From Ancistrus triradiatus (taxonomy: Eukaryota > Chordata > Actinopteri > Siluriformes > Loricariidae): a stretch of 64,000 nt of DNA. Each line of letters opens with the position of its first letter. The first letter of the stretch is position 1. The notes beneath the pieces are model-generated. The model was not told the DNA's origin. It did not search any database and was given only the letters and a program-made list of their open reading frames with translations. The translations under genes were made by a program, and so were the position numbers. The DNA lies in the NCBI GenBank assembly GCA_025084515.1, contig JAJAGP010001688.1, forward strand, positions 104,654 to 168,653, written 5' to 3'. Of this stretch, positions 1 to 24,085 are shown one piece after another.

Positions 1-40
1 GGCCGTAAACTTTAGGGTTCAACTTGAAATTCAGAGCTAC

Positions 41-12453
<12,413 letters not shown>

Positions 12454-12456
12454 CCT

Positions 12457-13070
12457 CTGTAATGTATGCACAATTTTAGCAGAAAAGCCATTACAGTAGA
12501 AACTTATGTAAGACAAAGACTAAAACAATTGCCCCTGAGGATATGAGCAGCCACGGAGTACAGCTGCAAAAGGCAATAAGCAGACTGGTTAATATGATAG
12601 TTGTTTGAAACCAAATATAGTTCCCCTTTTTTCCCCCTATTGCCGATTCTCCAGATGCGCTGACAATTTCTTCCCCAGAATGTGTAACCTAAATAAAATG
12701 AAGCCCCAATTTTTATAGCACTCTCACAGGGTAACAGCGTGAACATGTTAAAATCACTGATGTGTTCTGAACGTGCCATAAGCCCTCCATCAGAGAGATG
12801 GGATAACGAATATAAAAACATGACGAAATAATGGTATTAAATTGTTTGACATGAACTCTGAACTGCACTTTCTGTTGAAGCTTATATCGCTCACTCGTTT
12901 GTAATCTGCAGTGGTATTTCAATGTACAAAGTATTTCTTTAGGTTCAAACAGGATCACCCAAAAAATGAGAATGAATCGATGTCGATTCAAAATGCCAAT
13001 TTAATAGCATAAAACATTTTAATCATTTGACAGCTCTTATTTTGTTTAATAGAAATCTTGTAGATGAATA
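12457..13070. other. Start of the 12.8 kb ap1g1 intron 1 (transcript 3' end), no recognised element
   Basis: AT-rich intron. Open frames across 12504-12991 on the minus strand have no family resemblance or coding support. Confidence 0.5.
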
Positions 13071-13373
13071 GTCAAGTCAAGTCAAGTCAGATTTATTTAT
13101 ATAGCGCTTTTTACAATGGAGCATTGTCTCAAAGCAACTTTACAAGTTTAGATTATCTCCTAATAACTACGTCAAATCCCAAATTGAGCGAGCCTAGGGC
13201 GACAGTGGCAAGGAAAAACTCCCTAGTTCTAGGAAGAAACCTTGGGAGGACCAAGACTCAAAAAGGGACCCAACCTCCTTGGGCGGCGTAGATGATAAAT
13301 CTAAGAGCGAACTAAAGTCATGGAGTCAAAGTTCGAATAGAATGGTGAAGTATGCACATCGACATTAAGTGAG
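13071..13373 (+). repeat. Dispersed fish repeat (TATATAGCGCTTTTTACAA type), copy 2
   Basis: Nearly collinear with 7832-8127, with a GTCAAGTCAAGTCAAGTCAG start and the GGAAGAAACCTTGGGAGGAC and GTATGCACATCGACATTAAG segments. Confidence 0.65.
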
Positions 13374-13883
13374 AGATTTAAAAGATCGTGTAGATGACAA
13401 GGCAAAAGGTTAGCATGACCAAACACAACCAAGTGCTGTGCACAGTCAAACAGCTTGTGAAATTCCATTCCTTTTTCACAAACCTTCAGAGGCAAGCACT
13501 AAGGTTTCAGTGTGCTCTAGCCTGATTAAAAATAAAGATGCACAGGCGTAGCGGTAAGATTACATTCTCGCCTACTTACACTGGTTGGCTGGGTAATATC
13601 ATTGACCTGTTTCCCTTCAAAAGGACAAGCAGCACAAAGATACAAAACCCCTGACAATCAGTCCACAATCATGACTGTTTAAGAGCTCAAAGTTACTAAA
13701 AGTTTAAGTTTTGTTGTATTTAACGAATTCATACTTCAACACAGTGTGACTAGTGACGTAAAATAGTCAGGATATTCCTAATGTTGCAAACGACTGCTTG
13801 AAATATCAGACTTGCTACAGGAGCCTCTGTGAACTTGACCAGAAAAACATACTATATATACACATTTACATAGACACATTCAT
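13374..13883. other. ap1g1 intron 1, no recognised element
   Basis: AT-rich intron between a repeat and the CTAT microsatellite. Nothing recognised. Confidence 0.5.
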
Positions 13884-13924
13884 TCTATCTATCTATCTAT
13901 CTATCTATCTATCGAGAGAGAGAG
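13884..13924 (+). repeat. Compound microsatellite (CTAT)n(GA)n
   Basis: About seven CTAT units followed directly by about five GA units. Confidence 0.9.
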
Positions 13925-14240
13925 AAAATAATAAACACCATTCCTTTTGGCAGGTCACTTATTCTTGCCACCTGACATCTTGTACGAATGGAGAGGAGGT
14001 AAACAGCATCTTATACTTTTCGTAACAAATGTCCATTCACTTGCTGTAAATGTGCCCCAGATTACCTTTAAACCCTTATGATGTATTCAGCTAAAATACT
14101 GATATGTAGAGAACATGCTTAAGTTCATGCATGGGATGGTAACTGGATTTACTCAGGATCAGAAGGAAGCAGAAGGTGCAGATGCACAACAAGGAAACAT
14201 CTTGGTGATTCTAAACCTTTACATGCTATTGTACCAAGTA

Positions 14241-14546
14241 GGGATGGGCAATATGACGATATTTTATCGTATTGTGATAGACAATATGTTTTTCTGAGCA
14301 GATCAAGGGTATTGTCAGTGCTTGAACACTGACCAACTGCATGCTTCATCGTAAAGAGTGTAATTAATCATGTTTAACTGGATGAAGTGCAGCACATGTT
14401 GAATATAAATGACTTTACTAAGTATGGGATAATATCTGAATAATTGTTTTTAAGAATCGCTACTCATGCATTTTGTCCGCAATCACATGTATCATGAAAA
14501 TATCTTTAAATACTGTGATATAATATTTTTACCATATCGCCCACTC
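14241..14546 (+). mobile_element. hAT-type MITE, copy 2
   Basis: Runs from GGGATGGGCAATATGACG to ACCATATCGCCCACTCG. The inverted terminal similarity (GGGCAATATG against CATATCGCCC) fits the hAT-type MITEs common in fish. It is collinear with 788-1102. There is no coding capacity. Confidence 0.65.
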
Positions 14547-15149
14547 GATGTTTAATGTGAGCAACTGTAGAACAGATATCACATTCCAACTGCTAAATGT
14601 TCCTTCGGTACCACCGACATGATTCTTCTCATAGTATGAATGCGGCAAAAACAACCAAAAAAATCAGGCTAACTGTCCAATACTTATTACAACAAAGCCT
14701 AAAGAAGTCAATGTGCATTAACCTCAATAAAGCACCGCAGCAGAAGGCAATAGATACAACAGAAGATACAACAGCAAAAACGAGCTGAGAAAGTCTGCAT
14801 CTGCTGCCTATATCTATATGGAGAGGAGGCTTATGACCAGCTGTCACTTAACCACTGCTCTGTAATGTGTCAGAACACAGCACTTAAGATGCTACAGCAA
14901 GGAGGAGAGTACAGCAGTCACTTTCTGAACAGAGCCAGGTTCAGCATCTCAGCAAGACTGCTGACTGCATTTTCAGGACAGATGAGCTTGCTAAACAGAC
15001 AGTACAAATGAACACCCAATTAAAAGCAAATATAGAGCCCCCTTGACGAGTACACCAATTACACAGTGTGTTACGACAGGCTTCTCCAGAGAGTGTGCGA
15101 CAGGCTATACAGATTAATTCTTCGCCCTGCCATATCAACAATGCAACAG
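14547..15149. other. ap1g1 intron 1, no recognised element
   Basis: Intron. Nothing recognised apart from A-rich tracts. Confidence 0.45.
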
Positions 15150-15600
15150 AAGTTGGATATGCTGAACTGAGTTGGTGCTTTTGCAAATATAACAGCCTCC
15201 ACTTTTCTAATAAGGGTTTCTACAAGATGCGAGTGGGTCTGTGGGAATTTTTGCCCATTCACCCAGAAGAGCATTTGTGAGGTCAGACATGATTTTGGAT
15301 GAGGGGGCCTGGCTCGCAACCTTCAGTCTAGTTCATCCCAAAGGTGTTCGATGGGTTGAAATCAGGGCTCTGTGTGGCCCATCACGTTCTTCTACACCAA
15401 ACTCACCCAACCATGCCTTTATGGATCTTGCTTTGTTCACTGAAGCACAGTCACACTGGAACAGAAAAGAACCTTCCTCAAACTGTTCCCACAAAGCCAG
15501 AAGCATACAGCGGTCCAAAATAACTTGGTATGCTGAAGCATTAAGATTTCCCTTCACTGATACTGATACTAAGGGGCAAATGAACATGCACCGGAGATAC
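15150..15600 (-). mobile_element. Tc1-like transposase fragment
   Basis: Minus-strand reading gives LLALWEQFEEGSFLFQCDCA then SVNKARSIKAWLGEFGVEE, the Q-D and KARSIK-W-EFGVEE block of a fish Tc1-like DDE transposase. The D context is diverged (FQCDC). Only a C-terminal part remains and no terminal repeats were found. Confidence 0.65.
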
Positions 15601-16254
15601 TAGGACAAGAGAACACTCCATTTCAATTCTGTGATTTGTTTCAAAAGACATAACTCAATTTATAAACTGACCTCATCCTGCCCTTCTCTTACAGTACAAG
15701 TCGTTGGTGGTGACATGTTCAGATAGCAGTTTGTACAACTAAGACATAGTCGCACATTATTGTAACAAAGCAGCAGTTCGCCCTGGGTCAGTTCCAGACT
15801 AGTGCAATTTTTCCCCTCAGAGAATTTAACAGCAGCATTTAAAACGAGTCTCTGGATGAATGCATGGAAGGATAGATGGACTGAACTTTTTGTTCATGCC
15901 ACTGGAAAATACAATTTGCTGAATGATCATCCATCTGAGTTGAATCTTATGGGCTGCTCATTAGACAAAAAGATCTGAAAAAATCCTCAACGTTTTTTTT
16001 TCTTAAATAACCACTTACACTAATTATTTTCCCCACTATACACTTCTTCTACACAAGTTGCTGGTATCTTTTCAGCTTGGTATGCTGTTAACCTAAACCT
16101 AAAAGCTCGAGACTTCAAGTTCTGCCTTTATGCAGGTCCATCAATTGGAAGACCATTTTTTGTGCCGTGAGATATTGCCATTCCTTTATGCCCGCTACCA
16201 CCACAAATATATTTCAGACCTGGGGAAACCACTAGAGGTCATGGCACTTGGCAG
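15601..16254. other. ap1g1 intron 1, no recognised element
   Basis: AT-rich intron. Nothing recognised. Confidence 0.45.
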
Positions 16255-16430
16255 TCATATCTGATTTACTTATATAGGCCTAACACTTTTCCAGCAGAAC
16301 ATTGTGTTAAAGCAGCTTTAAAAGCTCAGACCCACAGATCCAACTGAGCAAGCCTAAGGCAGCAGTGTCACAGAGAAATTCCCCAAAATGTGAAGAAGAA
16401 ACCTTGGGAGGACCATGACTCAAAAAGACC
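16255..16430 (+). repeat. Dispersed fish repeat (TATATAGCGC type), copy 3, diverged
   Basis: Shares TTACTTATATAGGC, GAGCAAGCCTAAGGCAGCAG and GAAGAAACCTTGGGAGGACC with the copies at 7832 and 13071, with many differences. Confidence 0.5.
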
Positions 16431-16469
16431 CATTCAGCCTACAGTACTACTTGAGCGTTTGTGAAACCT

Positions 16470-16960
16470 ACAGAGTATTCTATTACTCTGCAGAAATATG
16501 AACCAAAACCATGTCCTAAAACGACTCATGCACCAATCACAGATTTTCTCTTCTGATACGGATTGTGTTCTTTATACCACACTGTCTAATACAGGGTCTT
16601 TCACGTTTAGTGAAACAACTGCTGCCCATCTGCACTTCCGAAGATCAGGTGTACAAATCAGAAGGCTATTGGAAAAACAATTTATGGACGGACAATGCTA
16701 AAACGGTTCTTTTTTATTTAATTTATGAAAAGCGTTATGTCTAGAGAAAGGAAAACACTGCATTCAACCCAACACCCTTATCCCATCTGTGAAACATGGC
16801 GGCTGTAGTATCATGGTGTGGACCTACTTTTGCTCCATGAAGGAACAATGAATTTTGAATTATATAAACAAATTCTAATGGCAAACTGAAAAGCAGAAAG
16901 TGATCTAGCAGAACGATGACTAAGCACACAACTTAAAAAAAGGGTAAAAGGAAAAGTTTG
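16470..16960 (+). mobile_element. Degenerate Tc1-like remnant (family of element A)
   Basis: The plus strand shows GCTATTGGAAAAACAATTTA (EGYWKNNLW-like) and AAACATGGCGGCTGTAGTAT (KHGG-SIMVW-like) in broken frames, matching the order in the copy at 43590-44580. Confidence 0.55.
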
Positions 16961-19189
16961 GCATGGTAGGCCACCACAAAGAATTGCTAGAGGAAATACT
17001 GATAAAATAATATAATAAAGCACAAAATACAGGTACGCATTGTTTGACGTCCACATTAGATCCTGTAGGATTTGGTCTTCATTTTTATTTAACATCCCTT
17101 TCAAAATTTGCGTAACTGAGTATGCAGAAATTACAAAACGCCGTTCTTGTCATCATCCCATCTCCACTTACCCCACGGTGCATCAGATGCATAAAACAAG
17201 TTAGTAGGAACCAATAAGTGGAATCAAAATTCATTTTCTTTACTGATACTGGGACTGGTTCTTGGAATTTTGGAACCAGTTCCAAAGGGTTTCAATACCC
17301 AACCCTAATAATAACAACATTATCCTTGAATCCCACAGTAGTTCAGCTTTTGAATTTCAACCACATAATCCCATTTAAATTAGAAAATGTAAATCCCTAA
17401 ATCTCATGGTGAAATGCACAAAAGGACCAACTAATTTCACACAAACTAGGCTACATACAATAGGTGGATTAGGCTGACCATATGTGGGTAAAGTTAAGAG
17501 CAGTAAAGAGCAGTAGGCAGGTAACCAGCTTTACAAGTCTCTGCTTGCAGAAAAAAGGAACACATGCATTGTCTGCCCCCACAATTTATGCTTCGCCTTT
17601 GTGTCACTGGTCAAAGCAGCCATGGAACCAGAAATGTGAGAAATATAATGACTGTTTATAAGGTAGTTTATAAGGTAGCACATAATCTGCAATCAAACAA
17701 GTACAAGCTTTGAGGAATCACAATGATCTTAGGTACTGGGGATGGGCAAAATCTAATATATTGAAAATCAACCAGTATATTTTCAGGAAGCCATGTAAAA
17801 TTATGACTGCGTTCACATAGCAATGCGACAAATTTCTTACTGGTATATAGATACAGGACAGGGATCTAAAACCCTAAAACAAAAATTCATTCAATAAACA
17901 AGCACTATTTATTGCATCAGAACATATCTGAATAGGTTAATCAAATTTGATTACAATCTACATAGGTTAAACTAGTTTCATGGATATAGATCCATCTGCA
18001 TTTCTACTTTCATAAGCCCTATCCAGACAGGATTACAGTTTCTTTGGGTCCTGTGGAAATTTTACAGCTGCTCCTGCCCAGGTCTTCAAAGTCTGTGTTT
18101 TTCTTAGTAATTCTTATTGTTAAACTCAGCTGTTAAATGCTAATCATACCCAAACTCAAATGGCTTCTTCCTGCTTCTGAATTTCATATTTACATTGATT
18201 AATCATCTACAACACACTCAGAATTTTATCAGGCCCTTGAGCAGTCTCCCTGTGCCTCAGAAGAATTAGGGCTTGGCCGTATCATAGATGAGCCTAGCAA
18301 CAAAACAACACAAACACCCCCAAAGGACCTAAACTGGCAACGCATTCAGTACTGTCCCATTCAGCACCCAGGTAAGTTAGAACACCAGCAGAAATGTGGT
18401 ACAAGTAAATTTTTTAAAATGTGCTGGTCCATGTTTCTGCAACAGGTGATGCTCCACAAGATTTACCTAGCTAGTATTACATCACGAAAGGCGGCACTGT
18501 TTGGAAAACAGCACATAACTGCAAACTGTTACTACTTCCTTGATGTATTAAAAGTAGATAAGAGTTTCCCACATAATCAAAACCTGAAACCGTTCAAAAC
18601 ACCACTCTCAGACAGGGATAACCTCTATCAATTATATTCCAGTTTATACATCCAACTTCGCATGTTAGCTACTTCTATTAAAAGGTTCAAGTTCATAAGG
18701 TAACCTGATCACTCATCTACTGCCAGGTGCCTATAAACTGGCTTTCTATTTGTTTGGGAGATCAAAGCCAGCTAACAGAAGAGTGAGTACATGCATTTTA
18801 TGAATGTGTTTCCTTGACTGGGTATGGTCAGGTGTAAGTACCTAAAACTGCATGCAGACATGATCAGTATGGCATAAACGTTAAATAAGGAAAGCAAACA
18901 CTGCAAATCCACCCACTAATTGAGGTTAAACGCCACACCTTTTTAATCTACTCATGTCATTGCGATTAATCCAGCTGCTGGTGAAACATATGGAGCTTCT
19001 AATACCCTACAGCTCTTCACTATAATCACCCAGCGGTATCCCCAAAACTCAGTCTAAGAAATCGAAATTTGCACAGAGCATGTCTGAATTGTGAAGTGCA
19101 TACTGATCTCATTAGATACACCCTCATACATACTAACCATCATTTCATTCACACACCAAGCACATACTGATTCTGTTTGACATTTCTTC
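16961..19189. other. ap1g1 intron 1, 2.2 kb without recognised element
   Basis: AT-rich intron. A plus-strand open frame at 18419-18703 has no family resemblance. Nothing was recognised with confidence. Confidence 0.45.
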
Positions 19190-19470
19190 ACCCTTTCCTT
19201 TCCACAAGCTTTCCCTGGCATTGGTTGCAGTGAAAAGGTCGGCCCAGTTCTCTCTATCCCTGGCCATAAATCCCAGCTCCTCCTGTGGGATCCCCAGCCA
19301 ACTCTGAGATATGCTCCCTCCAGTGGGTCCTAGGTCTGCCTTGGGTTCTCCTTCCAGAGTGACATTCCAAGACCAGTTCTAGCAGGGTGCACCCTTTGGA
19401 GACACCCAACTCTTCTCCAAGACTCCTTGGGATTGATGAACTCCTCACCTCGTTTGACATTTCACACTAC
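19190..19470 (-). mobile_element. LINE 3' tail (reverse-transcriptase C-terminus)
   Basis: The minus strand encodes GRRTQGRPRTHWREHISELA and then GDPTGG, the degenerate end of a non-LTR retrotransposon polyprotein, where GRPRTRWRD-like motifs are usual. It is truncated at both sides. Confidence 0.6.
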
Positions 19471-19789
19471 CTCCACTACTCGTACACCACAAAGTCTCAA
19501 ATCAGAATGTAGTACGCAGTGTGGGAACAAACAGTTCAAGTGTACCCTGGAATAATGTAATACTCAAGCTGAATTTCTAGGTAGGCAGTCAGAGCTATAT
19601 TTGTGGCTTACAGCATCCCATAATGAATGCAGACAGCATGGCAACAGCAACAACCGGCTCGGATCTGACCCAGATCTAATCTCCAAGTGAAAATGCCATG
19701 GTTATTGAATTATGTATCATTGCATATTTTTTTACTGAAAGCCATTTTGCTTGTATATATAAAAACTACCCAGAAATTAGTGAATTTAT

Positions 19790-19905
19790 TTGTTTGTTTA
19801 TTTATTTAATGTCGCATCAGTACTAATGGATACTCATGACAGGAGCAAGGCTTTACCTATACTAGTCAGACACGTTCAAACTGTGCCAATGTAGAACAAA
19901 GTGGT
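19790..19905 (-). repeat. Mermaid-like repeat fragment
   Basis: Contains TATTTAATGTCGCATCAGTA and AGTCAGACACGTTCAAACTG, shared with 23925-24085 and 29285-29530, the tail of the fish Mermaid/DANA-like repeat in reverse. Confidence 0.5.
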
Positions 19906-20589
19906 AGTGAAGATTGAGTAACAAATATTAGCCTTTCATCAATAATTCACTCAACAATTACTGCATTAGATTAGATTAACATTCTCCCCTTTTTTTGCAC
20001 CTGGGTGTGACAACCATTTCTCAAGTCGCAGTTATGAGGAGATAAGAAAACTGGCGGTTTACCCTGCAAGGTGCATACAGCTCTGAAAACCATGCTTCAA
20101 GGGAAGAAAATTTCAAACCACTTCACATCTGTCAAGGATCAGAGTTGAGGAGTTTGATGTCGAAGGCAGCTGAACACTGTCTTTGGTCCAGCCCTACTAT
20201 GAAGTCTTGTGCGACCCATTTAACAATTATGCATCACACATAAACACGCTGAATGCATAGTCAAATCATAGGTAACTATGTTTAGTGTCAAGACAAGACC
20301 ATATCTATCCTATACCGATAATGTCAATAACAGAGTTGGGGGGAGGAGTGTTTTACTTAACAATTAAGTAGCGTTTTTATACTTCTTGATCAAACAATTT
20401 GGCTTGACAAATGCATGTATTTAAAAAAGACAAACCACCACAGCAGGCACATGCAGAACTTTTACAAAGGGAAGAGTTGGCTGTTCTCTGCACCTCTAAC
20501 ATGTATAGTTTTACAGTTGTTTTATTTTTCATACCCTGATCCCCAGCAACTGCGGGATAGTACAATACTGTGTATCGGGAAAAAATCTA
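19906..20589. other. ap1g1 intron 1, no recognised element
   Basis: AT-rich intron. Nothing recognised. Confidence 0.45.
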
Positions 20590-20975
20590 AATTCAAAATA
20601 CAGTTGCTGGAGGTGGCAGAACTTAAGATGTTGAGGTTCTCTTTAGGAGTGTCTAGGGTGGTCAGGATTAGGAATGAGATCATCAGAGAGACAGCACAGG
20701 TTGGAAAATTGGGAGACAAAATTCGAGAGGGAAGACTGAGATGGTTTGGACACGTGCAGAGGAGGGATAGTGGATATATTGGTAGGAGGATGTTGGAGAT
20801 GGAGCTGCCAGGCAAGAGACGGAGAGGAAGACCAAAGTGGAGTTATTTGGTTGTGGTAAATGAAGATATGCAGGGAGTTGGGGTGAGAGTAGAGGATGGG
20901 AGGACAGGGTGAGGTGGAAACGTTTAACTCGCTGTGGTGACCCCTGATAAAGGGAGAAGCCGAAAGAAGAAGTTT
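20590..20975 (+). mobile_element. LINE 3' tail, second family
   Basis: The plus strand encodes LRWFGHVQRRDSGYIGRRML then EMELPGKRRRGRPKWSYLVV, the C-terminal signature of a common fish non-LTR retrotransposon (RWFGHV...GRPK). A short 3' UTR follows with TGGTGACCCCTGATAAAGGG. The upstream body is missing (5' truncation), so the element is dead. Confidence 0.75.
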
Positions 20976-22048
20976 CTGCTGAATGTGCATTTATGTGTAT
21001 TATTGGGATTCCAGTTGTAAAGTCAGAATATTGAAGCACAAGCATATAACTGTTCATAACTGAATAAACTGGCTTTGTTTATGAAGATAAGACTTTTAAG
21101 CAGCACTGCAGACCATTCAACCATTTGTCCATCTCTACTACATTTGTACTTATGCTGTGCCCCGTTCTGATACTTACAATACAAGAAAAGATGGTGTATA
21201 GTATCCCTAGTAAAATGCAAAACAGCCCACAGATAATCTTGGAGACAGAAATGTTTCCCACCTGTATACTTATAAATTATACTGCCTGGATTTCATCAAA
21301 TGCCACCTCTTGCACTACAATTATTCCCCTGTGAGTTAAAGGTCAACACCTGTATTAGTAAATGCCTGATTTATCTGTTAAAAAATCAGATAAATCAATA
21401 ACTTGTACTTCAGGCATTTTATTTTTAGGAAATCAGTCTTCCCAAGCTTAAAAACATGAGGCAAATTTAAAAACTGGATGCATGTCTATCCCTGACCAGG
21501 ATTAAGCAGAAAAGAAAAACAATGAGTAAATAAATGTATGCAGGTCTTATATAAACCAAATGCGCACAAAACGCCTGAGAAAACTGACCTAAAAATAACA
21601 GAATTCAGAATGCAGAACTGATAATTGTTCTCAATTAACATTTTCTGTTAAGCTGACAGGTACCATTAGTTTTCACTAAGCTTCTTGGTATTCAGACTTC
21701 TTTGCCTGTAACCTACCCTCCTGGAATTATGACCTGCCAAAAAAAAGGATCTGTACAATGCATCTCTCCAGGTTTCCTTTCTTTGTGACTTTTCCTTCAG
21801 GCAAATTTATTTTGCTTACAGTCGGACTACGTCTCACTCGTCATAGTCTAAAGCAGTGACTCGTATCTAGTAGGGAGTGAGCTTTTATTTACAACGGAGC
21901 TTCCTTTCGCACCATCTTAAACTCACTGTCCACCTTTCTTAAAATGTGACACCTGCGCCTACAGTTAAATACGAATTAGCATAATAAACACTTGAGGTCA
22001 CATGAGGTTTTCTGAACATTGTGTCAAACTGAAAATACTACTCTGGGT
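20976..22048. other. ap1g1 intron 1, no recognised element
   Basis: AT-rich intron. A short near-palindrome (AAAAAATCAGATAAATCAATA region, 21370-21400) was noted. Nothing else recognised. Confidence 0.45.
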
Positions 22049-22322
22049 AGAAGGTAGCACAGTGGCACAGCTCCAGAGATTTCTGGTTCAATTTCCATCC
22101 TAGCCAATGCCTGTGTGAAGTTTGTATGTTCTCCTTGTGTGGGTTTCCTCCGGGTATTTCCTCATACCAAAGATGTGTTATTTCTACCGGTGTCTCTAGT
22201 GTGTCAGTGTGCCTTATGATAGCTCGGTTCCCTAGTTTAGTTTCCATCTCGTACCCTGTGCTGCCAGGTTTCCACGTCCCTAAACTGGATTAAGCGGGTA
22301 TGGAAAATGAATCAATGAATGA
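22049..22322 (+). repeat. Mermaid-like SINE, diverged
   Basis: Order of blocks: GTAGCACAGTGGCACAG, GTATGTTCTCCTTGTGTGGG, TTTCCTCCGGGTATTTCCTC, CTAAACTGGATTAAGCGGG. This is the usual layout of the fish Mermaid/DANA-like repeat. Confidence 0.6.
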
Positions 22323-22564
22323 CCTGTTAGATTTTCCCCCCGTTTTAACCATACTTGTCAATTGTTCCTTTTGACACCCCAGATGGAGCGGAATTCATTG
22401 TTGCGACTCAAGTCAGGGTCTCTGCAATGGTGGGCCACCATTACACCACTGAGCACCTGCACTAGTATTTTTAAGGCGGCAGTGTTTTGATTTTGGAAAA
22501 TCTAGATGGATGACTTGAATTGTTTCCTAAAAATGTATTTTTTAATCCATTGTCGCAGGTTTAC

Positions 22565-22760
22565 TTAATTCATTCATTTTCATGCCTGTTTAATCCAATT
22601 TAAGGTGACAGTCAGCCAGGGCCTAGCTGACAGTACAAGGCAGGAACCAACCAACCAACAAGAGAACTTTAGAGACACCAGTAGGACTAACCATGTCTTT
22701 AGAATAAAGCAGAAAACTCACACAGACAGGAAAAACAAAAACCTGACACTAGCAGAGTCT
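22565..22760 (-). repeat. Mermaid-like SINE fragment, reverse
   Basis: Reverse-oriented pieces: TTTAATCCAATTTAAGGTGA, AGTACAAGGCAGGAACCAAC and AACTCACACAGACAGGAAAA, matching the tail and core order of the same family. Confidence 0.5.
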
Positions 22761-22812
22761 GGGCTGGAGGACACAGTGCTTCGCTCTGCTATAGAGTAAT
22801 CTTCTGTGAACT

Positions 22813-23067
22813 TCAAGTCTTGTAGATGATTATGCTTCTTGACACATAGTGGAGTTTATTTAAGGCCTCACATTTCTCTGAGAGTGGACGTAAAAAGGCT
22901 TGCAGGTATTTTCTTTCACTTGACAGCACCCAATAGCGAAAACCCATCACTTCAAACGTCTTAAGGTAGACCTTCTCTGCCAGCTCACCGATCCATTTTT
23001 GGCCGGAAAAAGTTAAGGTTAAGACAGCCTGGGTCACTAACGTTAACTGAAAGGACTCGATGCACAT
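22813..23067 (-). pseudogene. Unidentified 84-codon ORF, possible gene or retrocopy fragment
   Basis: An open frame encodes KWIGELAEKVYLKTFEVMG, then FRYWVLSSERKYLQAFLRPL and SEKCEALNKLHYVSRSIIIY, and ends KT-stop at 22813. The composition looks protein-like (balanced charged and aromatic residues, no low complexity), unlike the neighbouring chance frames. I do not recognise the family. It lies inside ap1g1 intron 1 on the same strand. TCCTTTCAG at 23050-23042 could be a splice acceptor, but no partner exons were seen upstream. It could be a processed-copy fragment, part of an unknown mobile element, or chance. Confidence 0.35.
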
Positions 23068-23252
23068 AAAGAATTCAAGGAAAAGAAAATATGGAAGTTA
23101 CACCACTGGAACCAAAACCAATTAACCGTAGCTTATTACGCACTACTTTAAAGAACTTCAAGTACAGCATCGTAGGGTTTATGCATTTTTCTACTGGTTA
23201 TGATACATCTGTGCAAAGAAGATCAAAGTGAAATAATTCAAAGATATTCATT

Positions 23253-23440
23253 TTACATTTACATTATTTAGCAGACGCCCTTATCCAGAGCGACTTACAA
23301 TTGATACAATCCAAGCAATTGTGGGTTAAGGGCCTTGCTCAAAGACCCAACAGTGGCAGCTTGGCAGAGGTGGAATTTGAACCCTGGACATTTTGGTCCA
23401 TAGTCCAATTCCTTAACCGCTAGGCTACCACAGTCCCATA
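23253..23440 (-). repeat. tRNA-derived SINE, copy b
   Basis: Reverse copy with GCAGACGCCCTTATCCAGAG (tail), GGAATTTGAACCCTGGAC (B box region) and CCTTAACCGCTAGGCTACCA (A box region). Confidence 0.8.
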
Positions 23441-23543
23441 GTCCCATATTCAGCCCATATATTCAGCAAACTGCATCCAGACTCGGGCATCTAGTCCAGA
23501 GTCAGCAACAGCTGTACTGCCAGGTTTGTTACTTTCCATTAAA

Positions 23544-23665
23544 ATTTAGGTATTTAGCAGATGCCCTAGGATTGCCTGAATTTTACAATCCAATCCAAGC
23601 AATTTTGTGTTAAGGACCCTGCACAAGGACCCAAAAGTGGCACCTTGGTGGAAAGGGAATTTGAA
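23544..23665 (-). repeat. tRNA-derived SINE, copy c, partial
   Basis: Contains TTTAGCAGATGCCCTAGG, ATCCAATCCAAGCAATTTTG and GGAATTTGAAGCCTGGACC. The A-box end is missing, probably cut by copy d. Confidence 0.65.
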
Positions 23666-23674
23666 GCCTGGACC

Positions 23675-23870
23675 TACATTTACATCTGACATAAACACAT
23701 TTAGCAGATGCCCTTACCCAGAGCAACTTACCACTGAAATAATGTTACAATCCAAGCAATCGTGGGTTAATGCTTTGCTCATCGACCCAACAGTGGCAGT
23801 TTTGGCAGATGTGGAATTTGAACCCTGGACCTTGTGGACCACAGTCCAGTACCTTAACCACCAAAATATG
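23675..23870 (-). repeat. tRNA-derived SINE, copy d
   Basis: Contains TTTAGCAGATGCCCTTACCC, GTGGAATTTGAACCCTGGAC and AGTCCAGTACCTTAACCACC. It is the third head-to-tail copy in 620 bp. Confidence 0.75.
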
Positions 23871-23924
23871 CCACAACAAGACGTTTAGGAAAACCTCCAT
23901 GATCCATATGCTCGGAAAATGGCT

Positions 23925-24085
23925 ACATTTGAGTATTTATTTATTGTCGCATCAGCATCAATGGCTATTATCAACAAGACCAAGTTTACATCGATACCAG
24001 TAAGACACAAACATGGGGGGGGCTGGGATCAAACCAGGGACCTCTGAAGCTGTGAGGTAACCATACTAACCCCTTCCACCACCGT
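23925..24085 (-). repeat. Mermaid-like repeat fragment
   Basis: Contains TTATTGTCGCATCAGCATCA, ATCAAACCAGGGACCTCTGA (an inverted B-box-like stretch) and a G8 run. Confidence 0.5.

Noticed and set aside
13884..13924. Microsatellite as a regulatory element
   Set aside because: Ordinary CTAT/GA simple repeat deep in an intron; no evidence of function.
20415..20912. 165-codon plus-strand frame as a possible gene
   Set aside because: Only its second half is meaningful, as the C-terminus of a LINE polyprotein (RWFGHV...GRPK); the first half is unrelated AT-rich DNA.
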